Source: UBA9655 sp963704475 (GTDB lineage: Bacteria; Pseudomonadota; Alphaproteobacteria; UBA9655). From it: 64,000 nucleotides of DNA. The number at the start of each line of letters is the position of its first letter. Position 1 is the first letter of the stretch. Made by a program: the position numbers and the translations under genes. The notes below the pieces were generated by a model. It searched no databases, had not been told where the DNA came from, and saw only the letters and a program-made list of their open reading frames with translations. Positions 18,005 to 27,576 of the stretch are shown in pieces. The DNA is taken from contig OY969900.1 of assembly GCA_963704475.1 (NCBI GenBank), forward strand, positions 372,001-436,000. The letters run 5' to 3'.

Positions 18005-18876
18005 AATAAATGAACTTCATCTTTTAAAAGTTGCTTTAATCCTTCCCTATAGGTAGGGTATTTTAATTTAACTAAAAGGTCCTGTTTCATCTTAGAGTTG
18101 CATACTCGCCGGTTATGTAAATAAAATTCTTTTTGGGCAGGGGATAATTTAGCTATCTTAAATGGGATTTGAGTAATTGGAGACATATTTAGTAAAGATG
18201 CTGCATAAGCATCGACAACATGCGAAGGAGCCGGCTCATCGTCAGCAATATTGTAAACAGATAAAGGATCAGGCTTCTTTATAGAAGCAATAAGTGCAGA
18301 TATAATATCTTCCACATGAATCCTTGAAAAGAAATGCCCTTCCTTATAAATAGTTTCTTTCTTGCCACTTAAAAGTTTCACTAAAGCATTTCTTGTGGGA
18401 CCATAAATGCCAGCTAGTCTAAAAATATGGAGAGGCAGCCGATAATCATTTGCTAAAGAGAGCCATGCTTTCTCAGCATCCAACCTTAATAATCCCTGCT
18501 TACCAGGCGATATTGACTCCGAAGTTTCGTCAACCCAATCTCCTTGATGATCGCCATAAACGCTAGTAGACGAGAGATATCCTAGCCATTGAATTTGATG
18601 AGAGAATTTTTTAATTAAGTCAGAAAAATTTGCAAGAATGATATCACCTTTTTCCTCTGTAGGTGGAATGCTAATTAAAATATGTGTGGCCCTCTTTAGA
18701 TATTTTTCAATGTTAGATGCTGAAAAATTCACGAGCTCATAATTGGAGTGAGGGTAGAGTCCAATTTTTTCGGAGCTCCTTGTTGTCCCGATAACTTGCA
18801 AATCAAATTCTATGAGTTCTTTTACTAAAAACTCAGCTGTATAACCAAACCCAAGTATAAAAAAATAGCTTTTCAT
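17989..18876 (-). CDS. NAD-dependent epimerase/dehydratase-like SDR (YeeZ-like)
   Basis: 295 aa from the ATG at 18876; a TTG start at 18909 would add 11 residues. Begins MKSYFFILGFGYTAEFLVKE with an N-terminal nucleotide-binding GFG-Y pattern, has LSSTSVYGDHQGDWVDE and FRLAGIYGP, typical of extended, atypical SDRs related to E. coli YeeZ. The canonical YxxxK is not evident. Overlaps tspO by 16 bases. Substrate unknown. Confidence 0.75.
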   Translation of the reverse strand: MKSYFFILGFGYTAEFLVKELIEFDLQVIGTTRSSEKIGLYPHSNYELVNFSASNIEKYLKRATHILISIPPTEEKGDIILANFSDLIKKFSHQIQWLGYLSSTSVYGDHQGDWVDETSESISPGKQGLLRLDAEKAWLSLANDYRLPLHIFRLAGIYGPTRNALVKLLSGKKETIYKEGHFFSRIHVEDIISALIASIKKPDPLSVYNIADDEPAPSHVVDAYAASLLNMSPITQIPFKIAKLSPAQKEFYLHNRRVCNSKMKQDLLVKLKYPTYREGLKQLLKDEVHLLCEKK

Positions 18877-19417
18877 TTGTAAATTTTCATTGGTCTTTAT
18901 TAATAACAATCTTTTCTAAATTTAAATAGAGACTCTTAATTTTAAATCTGACATTCTATTTCTCAAAGCTCAATTTCTAAATATTTCTAATGTTACTCTA
19001 TTTGATAGGGGTATATCAATAATCCGTTTAGAGTTAAATTCTTAATTGAAATTGACCAAGAAGGTTCGAACCCTGCGATAGAAGGAATCTTGCTTGGAAA
19101 GGCCTGTAAACCCAAATGCACATTTTATGTTGCTAAACATTTTTGGCAAAAATAACTTCTAAAGTTATCTGCATGAAACAATTTACTCTTGCCAACTTCC
19201 ACGCTAATAGGTTTTAATAGTAATTAGGAAAGTTATTGAGATCCATAGTTTTTCTTTCTTTTTTATTTTTTCTAAAATAAAGATCTAAAGTTTTATGAAT
19301 TTTTCGATACTATGTCGCTTTTTTTAAAAAATTATCCAATAGTAAAAGTTAAAATTTTTATAAAATAAATACTTTTGCCAATGGTTTTATAATAAATATT
19401 TTAATATTGAGTTTTTA
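18877..19417. other. Intergenic stretch; one unassigned open frame
   Basis: About 540 AT-rich bases between divergent genes; it must hold the promoters for the epimerase-tspO pair and the oxidase. A frame open from 19009 to 19155 on the plus strand reads protein-like (RVKFLIEIDQEGSNP, then GKACKPKCTFYVAKHFWQK) but has no start codon with a ribosome site. It may be a gene fragment. Nothing else was recognised. Confidence 0.3.
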
Positions 19418-20029
19418 ATGATTAGAAAATGTGATATTAATAAGCATCGCACTCCTATTAATCGACGAGATAAAGTTGCCTTTTATTATGTAAAATGTAT
19501 GCGTTTTTTTGCAGATGCATTTTTTAAAAAGAGATATGGTCATAGAGCTGTAGTTTTAGAGACGGTAGCTGCTATTCCGGGCATGGTAGGGGGGATGTTA
19601 ATTCATTTGAGATGCTTGAGAAAAATTAAAGATGATGAAGGATGGATAAGACAATTGCTCGAGGAGGCTGAAAATGAGCGAATGCATCTTATGACATTCA
19701 TTCATATTGCACAACCTAACATAATAGAACGTTTCATTATAATAATTGCTCAATTATTTTTTATTATATTTTATATTGTGCTCTATATTTTTTCTCCTTA
19801 TACAGCTCATAGAACTGTTGGTTATTTGGAAGAAGAAGCTGTCACAAGCTATTCTCAATATCTCAAAGAGGTAGAAGAGGGAAGAATTCCTAATATTAAT
19901 ACACCTTTTATAGCTCAATCTTATTGGGGTCTGGCAAATAATTCTACGCTTCTGGAGCTGATTCAAGTCATTCGTCAAGATGAATGCAGACATAGAGATA
20001 AAAATCATAGTTTTGCTGATGCTTTGTAA
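19418..20029 (+). CDS. aox: Alternative oxidase (cyanide-insensitive ubiquinol oxidase)
   Basis: 203 aa. The diiron ligands are all visible: Glu48 in LETVAAIPGMVGGM, Glu87 and His90 in EEAENERMHLM, a Glu in YLEEEAV (138-140), and Glu189/His192 in QDECRHRDKNH. Two amphipathic/hydrophobic helices give monotopic membrane binding. It oxidises ubiquinol and reduces oxygen to water without proton pumping, relieving over-reduction of the respiratory chain. The N-terminal extension of plant mitochondrial forms is absent. Rare in bacteria; here among photo-oxidative stress genes. Confidence 0.9.
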   Translation: MIRKCDINKHRTPINRRDKVAFYYVKCMRFFADAFFKKRYGHRAVVLETVAAIPGMVGGMLIHLRCLRKIKDDEGWIRQLLEEAENERMHLMTFIHIAQPNIIERFIIIIAQLFFIIFYIVLYIFSPYTAHRTVGYLEEEAVTSYSQYLKEVEEGRIPNINTPFIAQSYWGLANNSTLLELIQVIRQDECRHRDKNHSFADAL

Positions 20030-20068
20030 CAAATTTGTAATTATTTACTAGTTAAAGAAAGAATAGCT

Positions 20069-20767
20069 ATGGCCAAATTTTTAATCATTGCAGCGAGCAG
20101 CGGTATTGGACAAGCGGTTGTTCATCAGCTTAAAAGCGAAGGACATACGGTTTTCAAGACAGCTCGTGACAGCTCAAAAATTACCCCTGATGCTTATTTA
20201 GATGCGACTGATTTTGATGCAGTAGAGGAGATATTTAAAAAAGCAGGAGATCTAAATGGAGTAGTTAATTGTAGCGGATCCCTTCTTTTAAAGCCATCCC
20301 ACCTGACAACCAAAGAGCAATATAATAGTGTTATAGAAAGCTCTCTTACAACTTCTTTTGCTACTGTTCGAGCAGCTGGAAAATATATGACTAATGGCGG
20401 ATCAGTTGTTCTTATTTCATCAGCTGCTGCAAGGGAAGGATTTGCAAATCATGAGGCTATTGCCTCAGCAAAGGCTGGAATTATTGGGCTCACCCTTTCA
20501 GCAGCAGCTACCTATGCGAGTGCCAATTTGCGGATAAACGCCGTAGCGCCTGGACTTGTTGAAACACCTTTGACTGTACAGATTACGAACAATGAAAACT
20601 CAAAGAAAATTTCAGAATCTATGCACGCTCTGGGTCGTTTAGGGACATCAGAGGACGTTGCTCGTGCTATCTTGTTTTTCCTTAACTCAGAAAATTCCTG
20701 GATAACTGGCCAAGTGCTGGGTGTTGATGGTGGTTTAAGTTCCGTTCGGCCCAAAGTGAGGTTTTGA
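20069..20767 (+). CDS. SDR-family protein with degenerate active site
   Basis: 232 aa, classical SDR length. The nucleotide motif reads AASSGIGQA (first Gly replaced by Ala), and NCSG and the C-terminal GQVLGVDGGL are present. At the catalytic YxxxK the sequence is ANHEAIASAKAG, so Lys is kept but Ile stands where Tyr is expected; the Ser region is SSAAA. It may be a non-canonical or inactive reductase. Ends 7 bases before the interrupted FeS-photolyase gene and probably formed an operon with it. Confidence 0.8.
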   Translation: MAKFLIIAASSGIGQAVVHQLKSEGHTVFKTARDSSKITPDAYLDATDFDAVEEIFKKAGDLNGVVNCSGSLLLKPSHLTTKEQYNSVIESSLTTSFATVRAAGKYMTNGGSVVLISSAAAREGFANHEAIASAKAGIIGLTLSAAATYASANLRINAVAPGLVETPLTVQITNNENSKKISESMHALGRLGTSEDVARAILFFLNSENSWITGQVLGVDGGLSSVRPKVRF

Positions 20768-20982
20768 GTATTTTATGAAGGCTTTACGCTTAATTCTTAA
20801 TGATCAACTCTCAATGACAATTTCTTGTTTGAATGGCATAGATAAAAATTCAGATATTATTATGATGTGTGAAGTAATGGAGGAGGCCTCTTATGTTCCC
20901 CATCATCCAAAAAAAATTGCTTTTTTATTTTCTGCTATGCGCCACTTTGCCAGAGATCTTGAAGAAAGGGGATATAAAGTAA

Positions 20983-22039
20983 CCTGGGTATGCGGTTGAC
21001 TCCACAAGCGAGACACCCTATGCAGCTGTATCCACTAAGCCTCAACTGCCGTTAGTAGTTTAGCTGGAATTGGGTCTATTTCAAGCGCTTGTTGGATTAA
21101 CCTATAAAACAGTTTTCCTCTCGAGTTAGATGTCCTTCGATTAAACCTAAAGGTAAATTCATCCAAGTAATATGGCAAATTTTTGTGATTAATTGCACCG
21201 TGAAGCGTGCCCATTAGCCATCGTTTAAGTAATGCAGCAACAAGATGGGCTTGCTCGATTAGATCCTCATTCTTCACGTTGCGATTAACTATCTGCAAAT
21301 GCGTGTATCCAAGCTTACTTAATCCGCTATATCCAGCCCAGCCATCGGTTCGTATTGTGCTACCCATCTCAACCATCTGCTGAACGGTATTGTCTAACAC
21401 CGCACCGGAGGCATTACTGATGGGAGCCATTCTAATGCGTCCAATGCCCCATTGGGTCTCTTCCGCTGCTATTAAAACCAATGTTTTTCCCGTCGCTCCA
21501 CGCCCTTTTTTGCCTGGTTGCTCGCTGCCAATCATCGTTTCATTTATTTCAATGGTGCCGCTCAATTTATCGCGCCCAGGCCTCACCATAGCTCGACGTA
21601 GTTTATGTAACCATTCCCATGCCGTATGGTAGCTGCCCAATCCAAGTGATTGTTGCAGACCACTGGCGCTCACGCCATTCTTTTGGCTCACAACATACCA
21701 AATGGCCTGGAACCACAATCGAAGAGGCTTATGTGTGTCTTGGAAAAGTGTATCGACAATCACTGATCCTTCGTATTTACAGGACTGACAACGATAGAGT
21801 CCTCGGCCTAATTTTAAGGCGCCTCTCGCGGAGCAACGCAAGCACTGATATCCATGGGGCCAGCGAATCATTGCCAAATAATCCAAACAGGCTTCCTCAT
21901 CTGGAAACATGTTCATGAGTTCAACCGCATCTTCAGGGTAAGTTTTCATATCATGAAAAAACTACAAATAATGCCAAGTGGAGTCAACTGCAAAATTTTG
22001 TCAGTTTAGGCTGTTTGTGGAGTCAACCGCATACCCAGG
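20983..22039 (-). mobile_element. IS1595-family element, copy 2
   Basis: 1057 bp, same ends as copy 1. Target duplication TAAAGTAA at 20975-20982 and 22040-22047. Inserted near codon 70 of the FeS photolyase gene, with the transposase opposite to the host gene. Confidence 0.95.
21035..21949 (-). CDS. IS1595-family transposase, copy 2
   Basis: 304 aa, identical in protein sequence to copy 1, including Asn136 at the expected catalytic Asp. Zinc ribbon and C-terminal YLDEFTFRFNRR present. Confidence 0.93.
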   Translation of the reverse strand: MKTYPEDAVELMNMFPDEEACLDYLAMIRWPHGYQCLRCSARGALKLGRGLYRCQSCKYEGSVIVDTLFQDTHKPLRLWFQAIWYVVSQKNGVSASGLQQSLGLGSYHTAWEWLHKLRRAMVRPGRDKLSGTIEINETMIGSEQPGKKGRGATGKTLVLIAAEETQWGIGRIRMAPISNASGAVLDNTVQQMVEMGSTIRTDGWAGYSGLSKLGYTHLQIVNRNVKNEDLIEQAHLVAALLKRWLMGTLHGAINHKNLPYYLDEFTFRFNRRTSNSRGKLFYRLIQQALEIDPIPAKLLTAVEA

Positions 22040-23436
22040 TAAAGTAATCTATGTCAAACTCGATGATCCGCAAAACACCGGCACTTTGGATAATGAAGTT
22101 GCTCGTGTGCTCAAAGACCATAAGCTAGATTTACTTATTCTCACAGAACCAGGAGAATGGAGAGTAAATCAAAAATATAAGCTTTGGCAAAGCACTTTAA
22201 CTATTCCTATCCAGATACGTGAAGACAATAGATTTTTGTGCAGCATAAAAGAGTTTCAAAAATGGGCTCAACATAAAAAGCCGCTCCGGATGGAATATTT
22301 CTATCGTGAAATGCGTAAAAAATACTCCATTCTCATGGAACAAGATGGCACGCCAGTGGGAGGAAAATGGAACTATGATAGGGAAAATCGAAAGCCACCA
22401 CAGAAAAACATGTCTTTTCCAAAGCGGATTTCACACAAAAAAGATTTGATTTCTAAGGAAGTTATTCATCTTGTTCATGATCGATTTGAAGATAATTTTG
22501 GGACGCTAGAGCCATTCTATTATGCAGTTACTCGAGATCAGGCTTTAAAAGAAGCAAGGCATTTTATGGATAAATTAGTTCCCTTTTTTGGTGATTATCA
22601 AGATGCTATGATTGCTGAAGAACCTTACCTTTATCATTCTTTATTGTCTTCCTACTTAAATGCAGGATTATTACTCCCAATTGAGTTATGTAAGATGGCA
22701 GAAGTTAGCTATTTATCGGGGAAGGCTCCTCTAAATTGTGTAGAGGGGTTTATACGTCAGATCTTGGGATGGCGTGAGTTTGTTAGAGGCATTTACTGGA
22801 ATTTTATGCCGGAGTATGCATCTATGAATTATCTCAACTCTTCCAGATCCCTTCCGGCGTTTTATTGGGGCAAACCTACCCATATGTTTTGTATTGAAGA
22901 ATGTGTTCGACAGACAAAAGATCATGCTTACTCTCACCATATTCAGCGTCTGATGGTAACGGGAAATTTTGCGCTTCTGGCGGGTATAAACCCCGTAGAG
23001 GTGTGCGAATGGTACTTAGCAGTATATTCTGATGCTTATGAGTGGGTGGAATTGCCTAATACATTGGGTATGGCCCTCTTCGGGGATGGTGGAATTATGG
23101 CCAGTAAGCCATATGCCGCTAGTGGCAAATACATTCATCGTATGAGCAACTTTTGTGAAAACTGTTATTATGATCCAAATGAGACAGTAGGAAAAAAGGC
23201 CTGTCCATTTAATTCTCTGTATTGGGATTTTATCGATAGAAACGACGATAAACTCCGAGGCAATCCTCGAATGAATTATGCCTATGGAAATTGGGATAGG
23301 TTTAAACCAGAGAAAAAAACCGCCATCCGCTTGCAAGCAGCTGGCTATCTAAAAAAGATCGCTGAAAATATTTTATGAATAATTTTAAAAAACACCTTAG
23401 AAAATCTTGATCAAAATTGAGCATAAGATCTTAACC

Positions 23437-24834
23437 CTAAAGAGTTTTTAGAGCTTCCAATGCCCTTTTCCGAGCAAACCCATGATCAACCATAGGGAAT
23501 GGATAAGTGGTTCCCAACTTAATTCCTACCCTTTCTAAAACTTCATGAGGGGCTTGCCAAGGAGAATGAATATAGGGGTTATCCAAAGCTCCGAGCTCTG
23601 GTATCCATTGCTTTATATAAGTGCCCTCTGGGTCAAATTTTTGTCCTTGAAGCACGGGGTTAAAAATACGGAAATAAGGAGCGGCATCCGCGCCACATCC
23701 TGCAACCCATTGCCAGCTAACAGCATTGTTGGCAAGGTCAGCATCAACGAGGGTATCCCAAAACCACTCTTCCCCTTGCTGCCAAGGAAGGAGAAGATGT
23801 TTCACAAGGAATGATGCCACAACCATACGAACCCGATTGTGCATGGAGCCTGTATGCCAGAGTTCTCTCATCCCCGCATCCACCAAGGGGTATCCAGTTT
23901 TTCCTCTCTGCCAAGCTTTAAGGGCCTCAGAATCCACTTGCCATGGAAAGCCCTCAAAAGATGACCTTAGTGGTTTGGAGGGTAGCTCTGGAAAATGAAA
24001 AAGAAGATGATAGGAAAACTCTCGCCATCCCAACTGTCTTAAAAAAGGAAGGGACTCAACTCCATGAATACGGGATGCTTGATGCCAGATTTGGGTGGGG
24101 CTTAATTCTCCCCAATGAAGATAGGGAGATAAATGAGATGTACCGTTTTCCGAAGGATAGTCTCTTTTCCTATGATAGGATGCAATTACCTCCTCTAAAA
24201 ATAGGTTCAGTCTCTCCCAAGCTCCCTTCTCTCCAGGCCGCCAAGTTTCTTCTAAACCTTGTCCCCATAAGGTGGGCTTAAATCTCCATTCTTCTATCGA
24301 TTCAGAAACAATCGGAACGTCCCATCCTTGAAGGTCGGGAATTGGACTTGGTTTGGGAAAGCTAAGATTTTGAAGAACTTTCCAAAAGGGGGTAAAAACC
24401 TGATAAGGTCTTTTTGTATTCGTTTGAATTTTCCAAGGCTCGGCCAGAAGAGATCCATTGAAGCTTTGACAAAGAATGCCTTCATTTTTAAAGTAGGATT
24501 TAATCTCCTTATCTCTGTTAATAGCGTAGGGTTCATAGCATCGATTCCAATAGACCCCACAAGCTTTCGTTTTTTGAGCAAGGGCTTTTAAAATACGAAG
24601 GGAGTTTCCCCTTCTAAGGATAAGTTGAACCCCTCTTTCTCGAAGAGACTGCTTTAGAGCGTTCAGGCTTTTATGAAGCCACCACCGTGATGCCCCTCCA
24701 GGATACCAAGGGTCCTGCTCATCCCAAATGTACACTGCAAAAAATGGATGATTTGCTGCAACTTGAAGCGCAGGATTATCTGCCAATCTTAAGTCTTGTC
24801 TAAGCCAGAGAATAGCTGATTTTTCCTGAGTCAT
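23437..24834 (-). CDS. Second deoxyribodipyrimidine photolyase (class I)
   Basis: 465 aa. Starts with ILWLRQDLRLADNPAL; FAD-domain motifs HNRVRMVVASFLVKHLL, DADLANNAVSWQWVAGCGAD and FNPVLQGQKFDPEG. Clearly paralogous to the gene at 13810 but well diverged, with a less AT-rich composition, so one of the two may have been acquired separately. Convergent with the broken FeS photolyase and divergent from the SOUL gene. CPD repair is inferred from class. Confidence 0.92.
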   Translation of the reverse strand: MTQEKSAILWLRQDLRLADNPALQVAANHPFFAVYIWDEQDPWYPGGASRWWLHKSLNALKQSLRERGVQLILRRGNSLRILKALAQKTKACGVYWNRCYEPYAINRDKEIKSYFKNEGILCQSFNGSLLAEPWKIQTNTKRPYQVFTPFWKVLQNLSFPKPSPIPDLQGWDVPIVSESIEEWRFKPTLWGQGLEETWRPGEKGAWERLNLFLEEVIASYHRKRDYPSENGTSHLSPYLHWGELSPTQIWHQASRIHGVESLPFLRQLGWREFSYHLLFHFPELPSKPLRSSFEGFPWQVDSEALKAWQRGKTGYPLVDAGMRELWHTGSMHNRVRMVVASFLVKHLLLPWQQGEEWFWDTLVDADLANNAVSWQWVAGCGADAAPYFRIFNPVLQGQKFDPEGTYIKQWIPELGALDNPYIHSPWQAPHEVLERVGIKLGTTYPFPMVDHGFARKRALEALKTL

Positions 24835-24934
24835 TTAAAAACCTCTTTTCATCACTAAAACATTTTTTCATGAAGTCATCATTTTATTCTGTGCTACAAT
24901 TGAAAAGTCAGATGAATTCAACACAGTTGATAAG

Positions 24935-25576
24935 ATGAAAAATAAAAAAAGTTACATTTTTTGTCGGGTTCTCATCTTTTTTTTAGTCCTTTTAGCCATG
25001 AGTGGAACAATTATGAGCCAAGTGAATGAACCCGAGTTTAAGGTTATTGAATCTCACGGAAACATTGAGATTCGTGAGTATGTGCCTCTTCTAGTGGCGC
25101 AAGTCAAGGTTGAGGGAGAACCGAAGGAAGCGATCTCAAAAGGTTTTCGAATGCTCGCTGATTATATTTTTGGCAATAATGCGCCCCGTCAAAAAATAAA
25201 CATGACTGCTCCTGTGACACAACAGCAGGGAGAAAAGATTGCCATGACGGCACCTGTCATCCAACAAGCGTCAGATCATAACGGACAATGGAAAGTCAGG
25301 TTTGTCATGCCTGCGGAATACACATTAGAAACCCTTCCACATCCCAACAATAGCCAAATTGAGGTGTTGTCCATTCCATCAAAGCGTTATGCGGTTATAA
25401 GGTTTTCAGGGTTAGGAGGAGAGGAAAGCCTCAAGAAACATTTGGAGGAGCTTGTCAAACACACAAAGGAAGCCAACCTCCAGACCATAGGGCAGCCTAT
25501 CTTTGCCTTTTATAATCCACCCTGGACACTTCCTTTTATGCGCCGAAACGAAGTGATGATGGAAGTGAAGGAATAA
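24935..25576 (+). CDS. SOUL haem-binding family protein, exported
   Basis: 213 aa. N-terminal hydrophobic signal or anchor (residues about 9-25), then the SOUL domain: PEFKVIESHGNIEIREY, the repeated MTAPV motif (KINMTAPV and KIAMTAPV) and FMRRNEVMMEV at the end. SOUL proteins bind haem or other tetrapyrroles. With TspO this makes two tetrapyrrole-binding proteins in the light-stress region. Periplasmic location is inferred from the N-terminus. Confidence 0.87.
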   Translation: MKNKKSYIFCRVLIFFLVLLAMSGTIMSQVNEPEFKVIESHGNIEIREYVPLLVAQVKVEGEPKEAISKGFRMLADYIFGNNAPRQKINMTAPVTQQQGEKIAMTAPVIQQASDHNGQWKVRFVMPAEYTLETLPHPNNSQIEVLSIPSKRYAVIRFSGLGGEESLKKHLEELVKHTKEANLQTIGQPIFAFYNPPWTLPFMRRNEVMMEVKE

Positions 25577-25589
25577 CCCCCCATTAAAT

Positions 25590-26171
25590 CTACTTCTTCC
25601 CTGCTTCCCATCTTGCAGAAATTTCTGCAACCCGTTCACCCAAGTGCTTGGCGGTAAGCCTGTCTGATTTTGGAGGAGCTGTATCAGGGCCTTCGTCGAC
25701 GTTGGACTGTCCAAAGGCGCCACCAAAGGAGCCTAATCTATTCAAATCTTCTAAAGAGCCTTTTGAACTAGCATTGCCTGGCATCAGGCCAAGGCCCACC
25801 CAAATCATTCCATGTTGTTGAGAAAGATTAAACATCGAATACAGACTTTGAAGTTTGTCCCCATTCTGGGATCCGGAATTAATAAATGCCGCAGAAAGTT
25901 TATCTTTCCATTTCATTTCCATCCATCTTTTTGACGTCTTTTCAGCAAAAGTCCAAAATCCAGCTGAAACAGATCCCATGTAAGTCGGAGCACCAAAGAT
26001 AATGGCCGTAGCATGGTCAAGATCTTCCCAATAGGAATCCACCTTTTCCACAGAGATGAGTATGCCTGTAGCCTTTTTACTCTCTTGGACACCTTCCAAA
26101 ACAGATTCGGCTAATTTTTTCGTATGCCCGTATCCTGAATGATAAACAATGGCAACAGTTGGTTTGATCAT
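25590..26171 (-). CDS. Flavodoxin / NADPH-dependent FMN reductase family protein (WrbA-like)
   Basis: 193 aa. N-terminal FMN phosphate loop VAIVYHSGYGHTKKLAES, then IIFGAPTYMGSVSAGF and AAFINSGSQNGDK. Resembles flavodoxin-fold quinone reductases. Likely two-electron reduction of quinones, which avoids semiquinone radicals. Divergent from the FAD-oxidoreductase operon with a 133-base shared promoter region. Confidence 0.82.
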   Translation of the reverse strand: MIKPTVAIVYHSGYGHTKKLAESVLEGVQESKKATGILISVEKVDSYWEDLDHATAIIFGAPTYMGSVSAGFWTFAEKTSKRWMEMKWKDKLSAAFINSGSQNGDKLQSLYSMFNLSQQHGMIWVGLGLMPGNASSKGSLEDLNRLGSFGGAFGQSNVDEGPDTAPPKSDRLTAKHLGERVAEISARWEAGKK

Positions 26172-26304
26172 TTTTTCCTCGCTTTTTTATTATTTGACGT
26201 TCATCCTACAATCAAACAACAGAAATGGAAAGCTTGTGGAGCAGATATACAATAGCAAAAAACCTTTTGATTGCAGATGGTAAAACTAATAGACTCTTTT
26301 CCAA

Positions 26305-27576
26305 ATGATAAAATTACAAAAAAACAACAGGGTTGCTATTATTGGAACAGGAATTTCAGGTTTATCACTTGCCTATTTTTTGAAGAATCACGCTGAAGTT
26401 ACTATATTTGAAAAGGAACCCAGACTGGGTGGTCACTCACGAACTATTCAAGTGAATTATGAAGAGAATGAGATTCCGGTAGACACAGGTTTCATTGTAT
26501 TTAACCATAAAACTTATCCACTTCTTACTCAGTTTTTTAATCATCTCGGGGTTAAAACTGAAAAAAGCAATATGTCTCTTTCTGTGTCCATTGATGGCGG
26601 AAAACATGAATGGTCAGCAAATTCACTTGATGCTTTTTTTGCCCAAAGGTCTCATCTCTTCAATCCAAGGATATGGAAAGGAGTTTACGACCTTCTCCGT
26701 TTTAATAAATTCGCTTTAAGTGTCGTTGAGTACAATCCAAATATCAGCTTGCAAGAGTTATTGGATAAAATGAAGCTTGGCCTTTGGTTCCGGTCTAATT
26801 ATCTCCTTCCCATGGGGGGAGCGATTTGGAGTTCCTCCCCAAAACAAATGCTTGAGTTTCCGGCTAAAACATTCGTAAACTTTTTCAACAATCATGGCCT
26901 TCTTTCTATAAATGATCATCCTCAATGGTACACGGTCGCAGGGGGAAGCATTGAATATGTTAAGAGAATTGACCAATGCTTGGATCATAACATCCGGCTC
27001 AACGAAGAAGTTGAAGAAGTTACAAGAGAACCAGATCATGTTCTTGTAAAAACACGTAAAGGAGCGCTGCATAAATTTGATCACGTTGTTTTTGCTTGTC
27101 ATTCTGATCAAGCGCTCCATATTCTCAAGGATTCGTCTGGTGACGAAAAATCAGCTTTAAAATCAATTGGTTACAAGGAAAATAAAGCTGTACTTCATCG
27201 TGATCAAGCATTCATGCCCAAGCGAAAAAAGTGTTGGAGTAGTTGGAATGTCCTGCTCGATGGAAGCTCACCAAAGCAGGATATTTCTCTGACTTACTGG
27301 ATGAATCGACTGCAAAATATTAACGAAAAATTACCTCTATTCCTCACGTTAAATCCTCCCAACAAAATCGAGGAAAAGCTCGTTTTTGATAAGCACACCT
27401 TCAGCCATCCGGTTTTTGGTCCTTCTTCCGATGAGGGAAAGAAGATGGTCATTCATATCCAAGGGAAAAAAAATACCTGGTATTGTGGAGCTTATCTTGG
27501 AAATGGGTTTCATGAGGATGGTATTAGGAGTGCTTCCGAAGTAGCTTCAGCCATGGGAATTTCATTGCCATGGTAA
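26305..27576 (+). CDS. FAD/NAD(P)-binding amine-oxidase-like oxidoreductase
   Basis: 423 aa. N-terminal Rossmann motif VAIIGTGISGLSLAYFL with acidic end IFEKEPRLGGHS; C-terminal YCGAYLGNGFHEDGIRSA FAD-contact region. First gene of an operon with DUF1365 and cyclopropane synthase. The same trio occurs in many proteobacteria near photolyases and the ECF sigma factor RpoE with anti-sigma ChrR. The reaction is unproven; a role in lipid modification under singlet-oxygen stress is inferred from context. Confidence 0.88.
   Translation: MIKLQKNNRVAIIGTGISGLSLAYFLKNHAEVTIFEKEPRLGGHSRTIQVNYEENEIPVDTGFIVFNHKTYPLLTQFFNHLGVKTEKSNMSLSVSIDGGKHEWSANSLDAFFAQRSHLFNPRIWKGVYDLLRFNKFALSVVEYNPNISLQELLDKMKLGLWFRSNYLLPMGGAIWSSSPKQMLEFPAKTFVNFFNNHGLLSINDHPQWYTVAGGSIEYVKRIDQCLDHNIRLNEEVEEVTREPDHVLVKTRKGALHKFDHVVFACHSDQALHILKDSSGDEKSALKSIGYKENKAVLHRDQAFMPKRKKCWSSWNVLLDGSSPKQDISLTYWMNRLQNINEKLPLFLTLNPPNKIEEKLVFDKHTFSHPVFGPSSDEGKKMVIHIQGKKNTWYCGAYLGNGFHEDGIRSASEVASAMGISLPW

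Larger units (their letters stand above)
20775..23378 (+). pseudogene. FeS-type (6-4) photolyase/cryptochrome gene, split by IS1595-family copy 2
   Basis: Coding parts 20775-20982 and 22048-23378 flank the IS and its second target duplication. Removing the IS and one 8-bp duplication rejoins ERGYKV to IYVKLDDPQ in frame and gives 512 codons, the usual length of FeS-BCP/CryB-type photolyases (PF04244). The C-terminal part retains the iron-sulphur Cys pattern (CENCYY...KKACPF). Nothing else in the gene is broken, so inactivation looks recent and precise excision would restore it. The right fragment can be read from an ATG inside the IS end, but lacks the antenna-domain start. Confidence 0.92.

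Noticed and set aside
19060..19080. ggttcgaacc, like a tRNA T-arm
   Set aside because: The T-stem does not pair fully and no other tRNA arms are present.
21978..23378. A 466-aa frame starting inside the right end of IS copy 2
   Set aside because: Its first residues come from the IS terminus; it is the downstream part of the interrupted FeS photolyase and not a separate gene.
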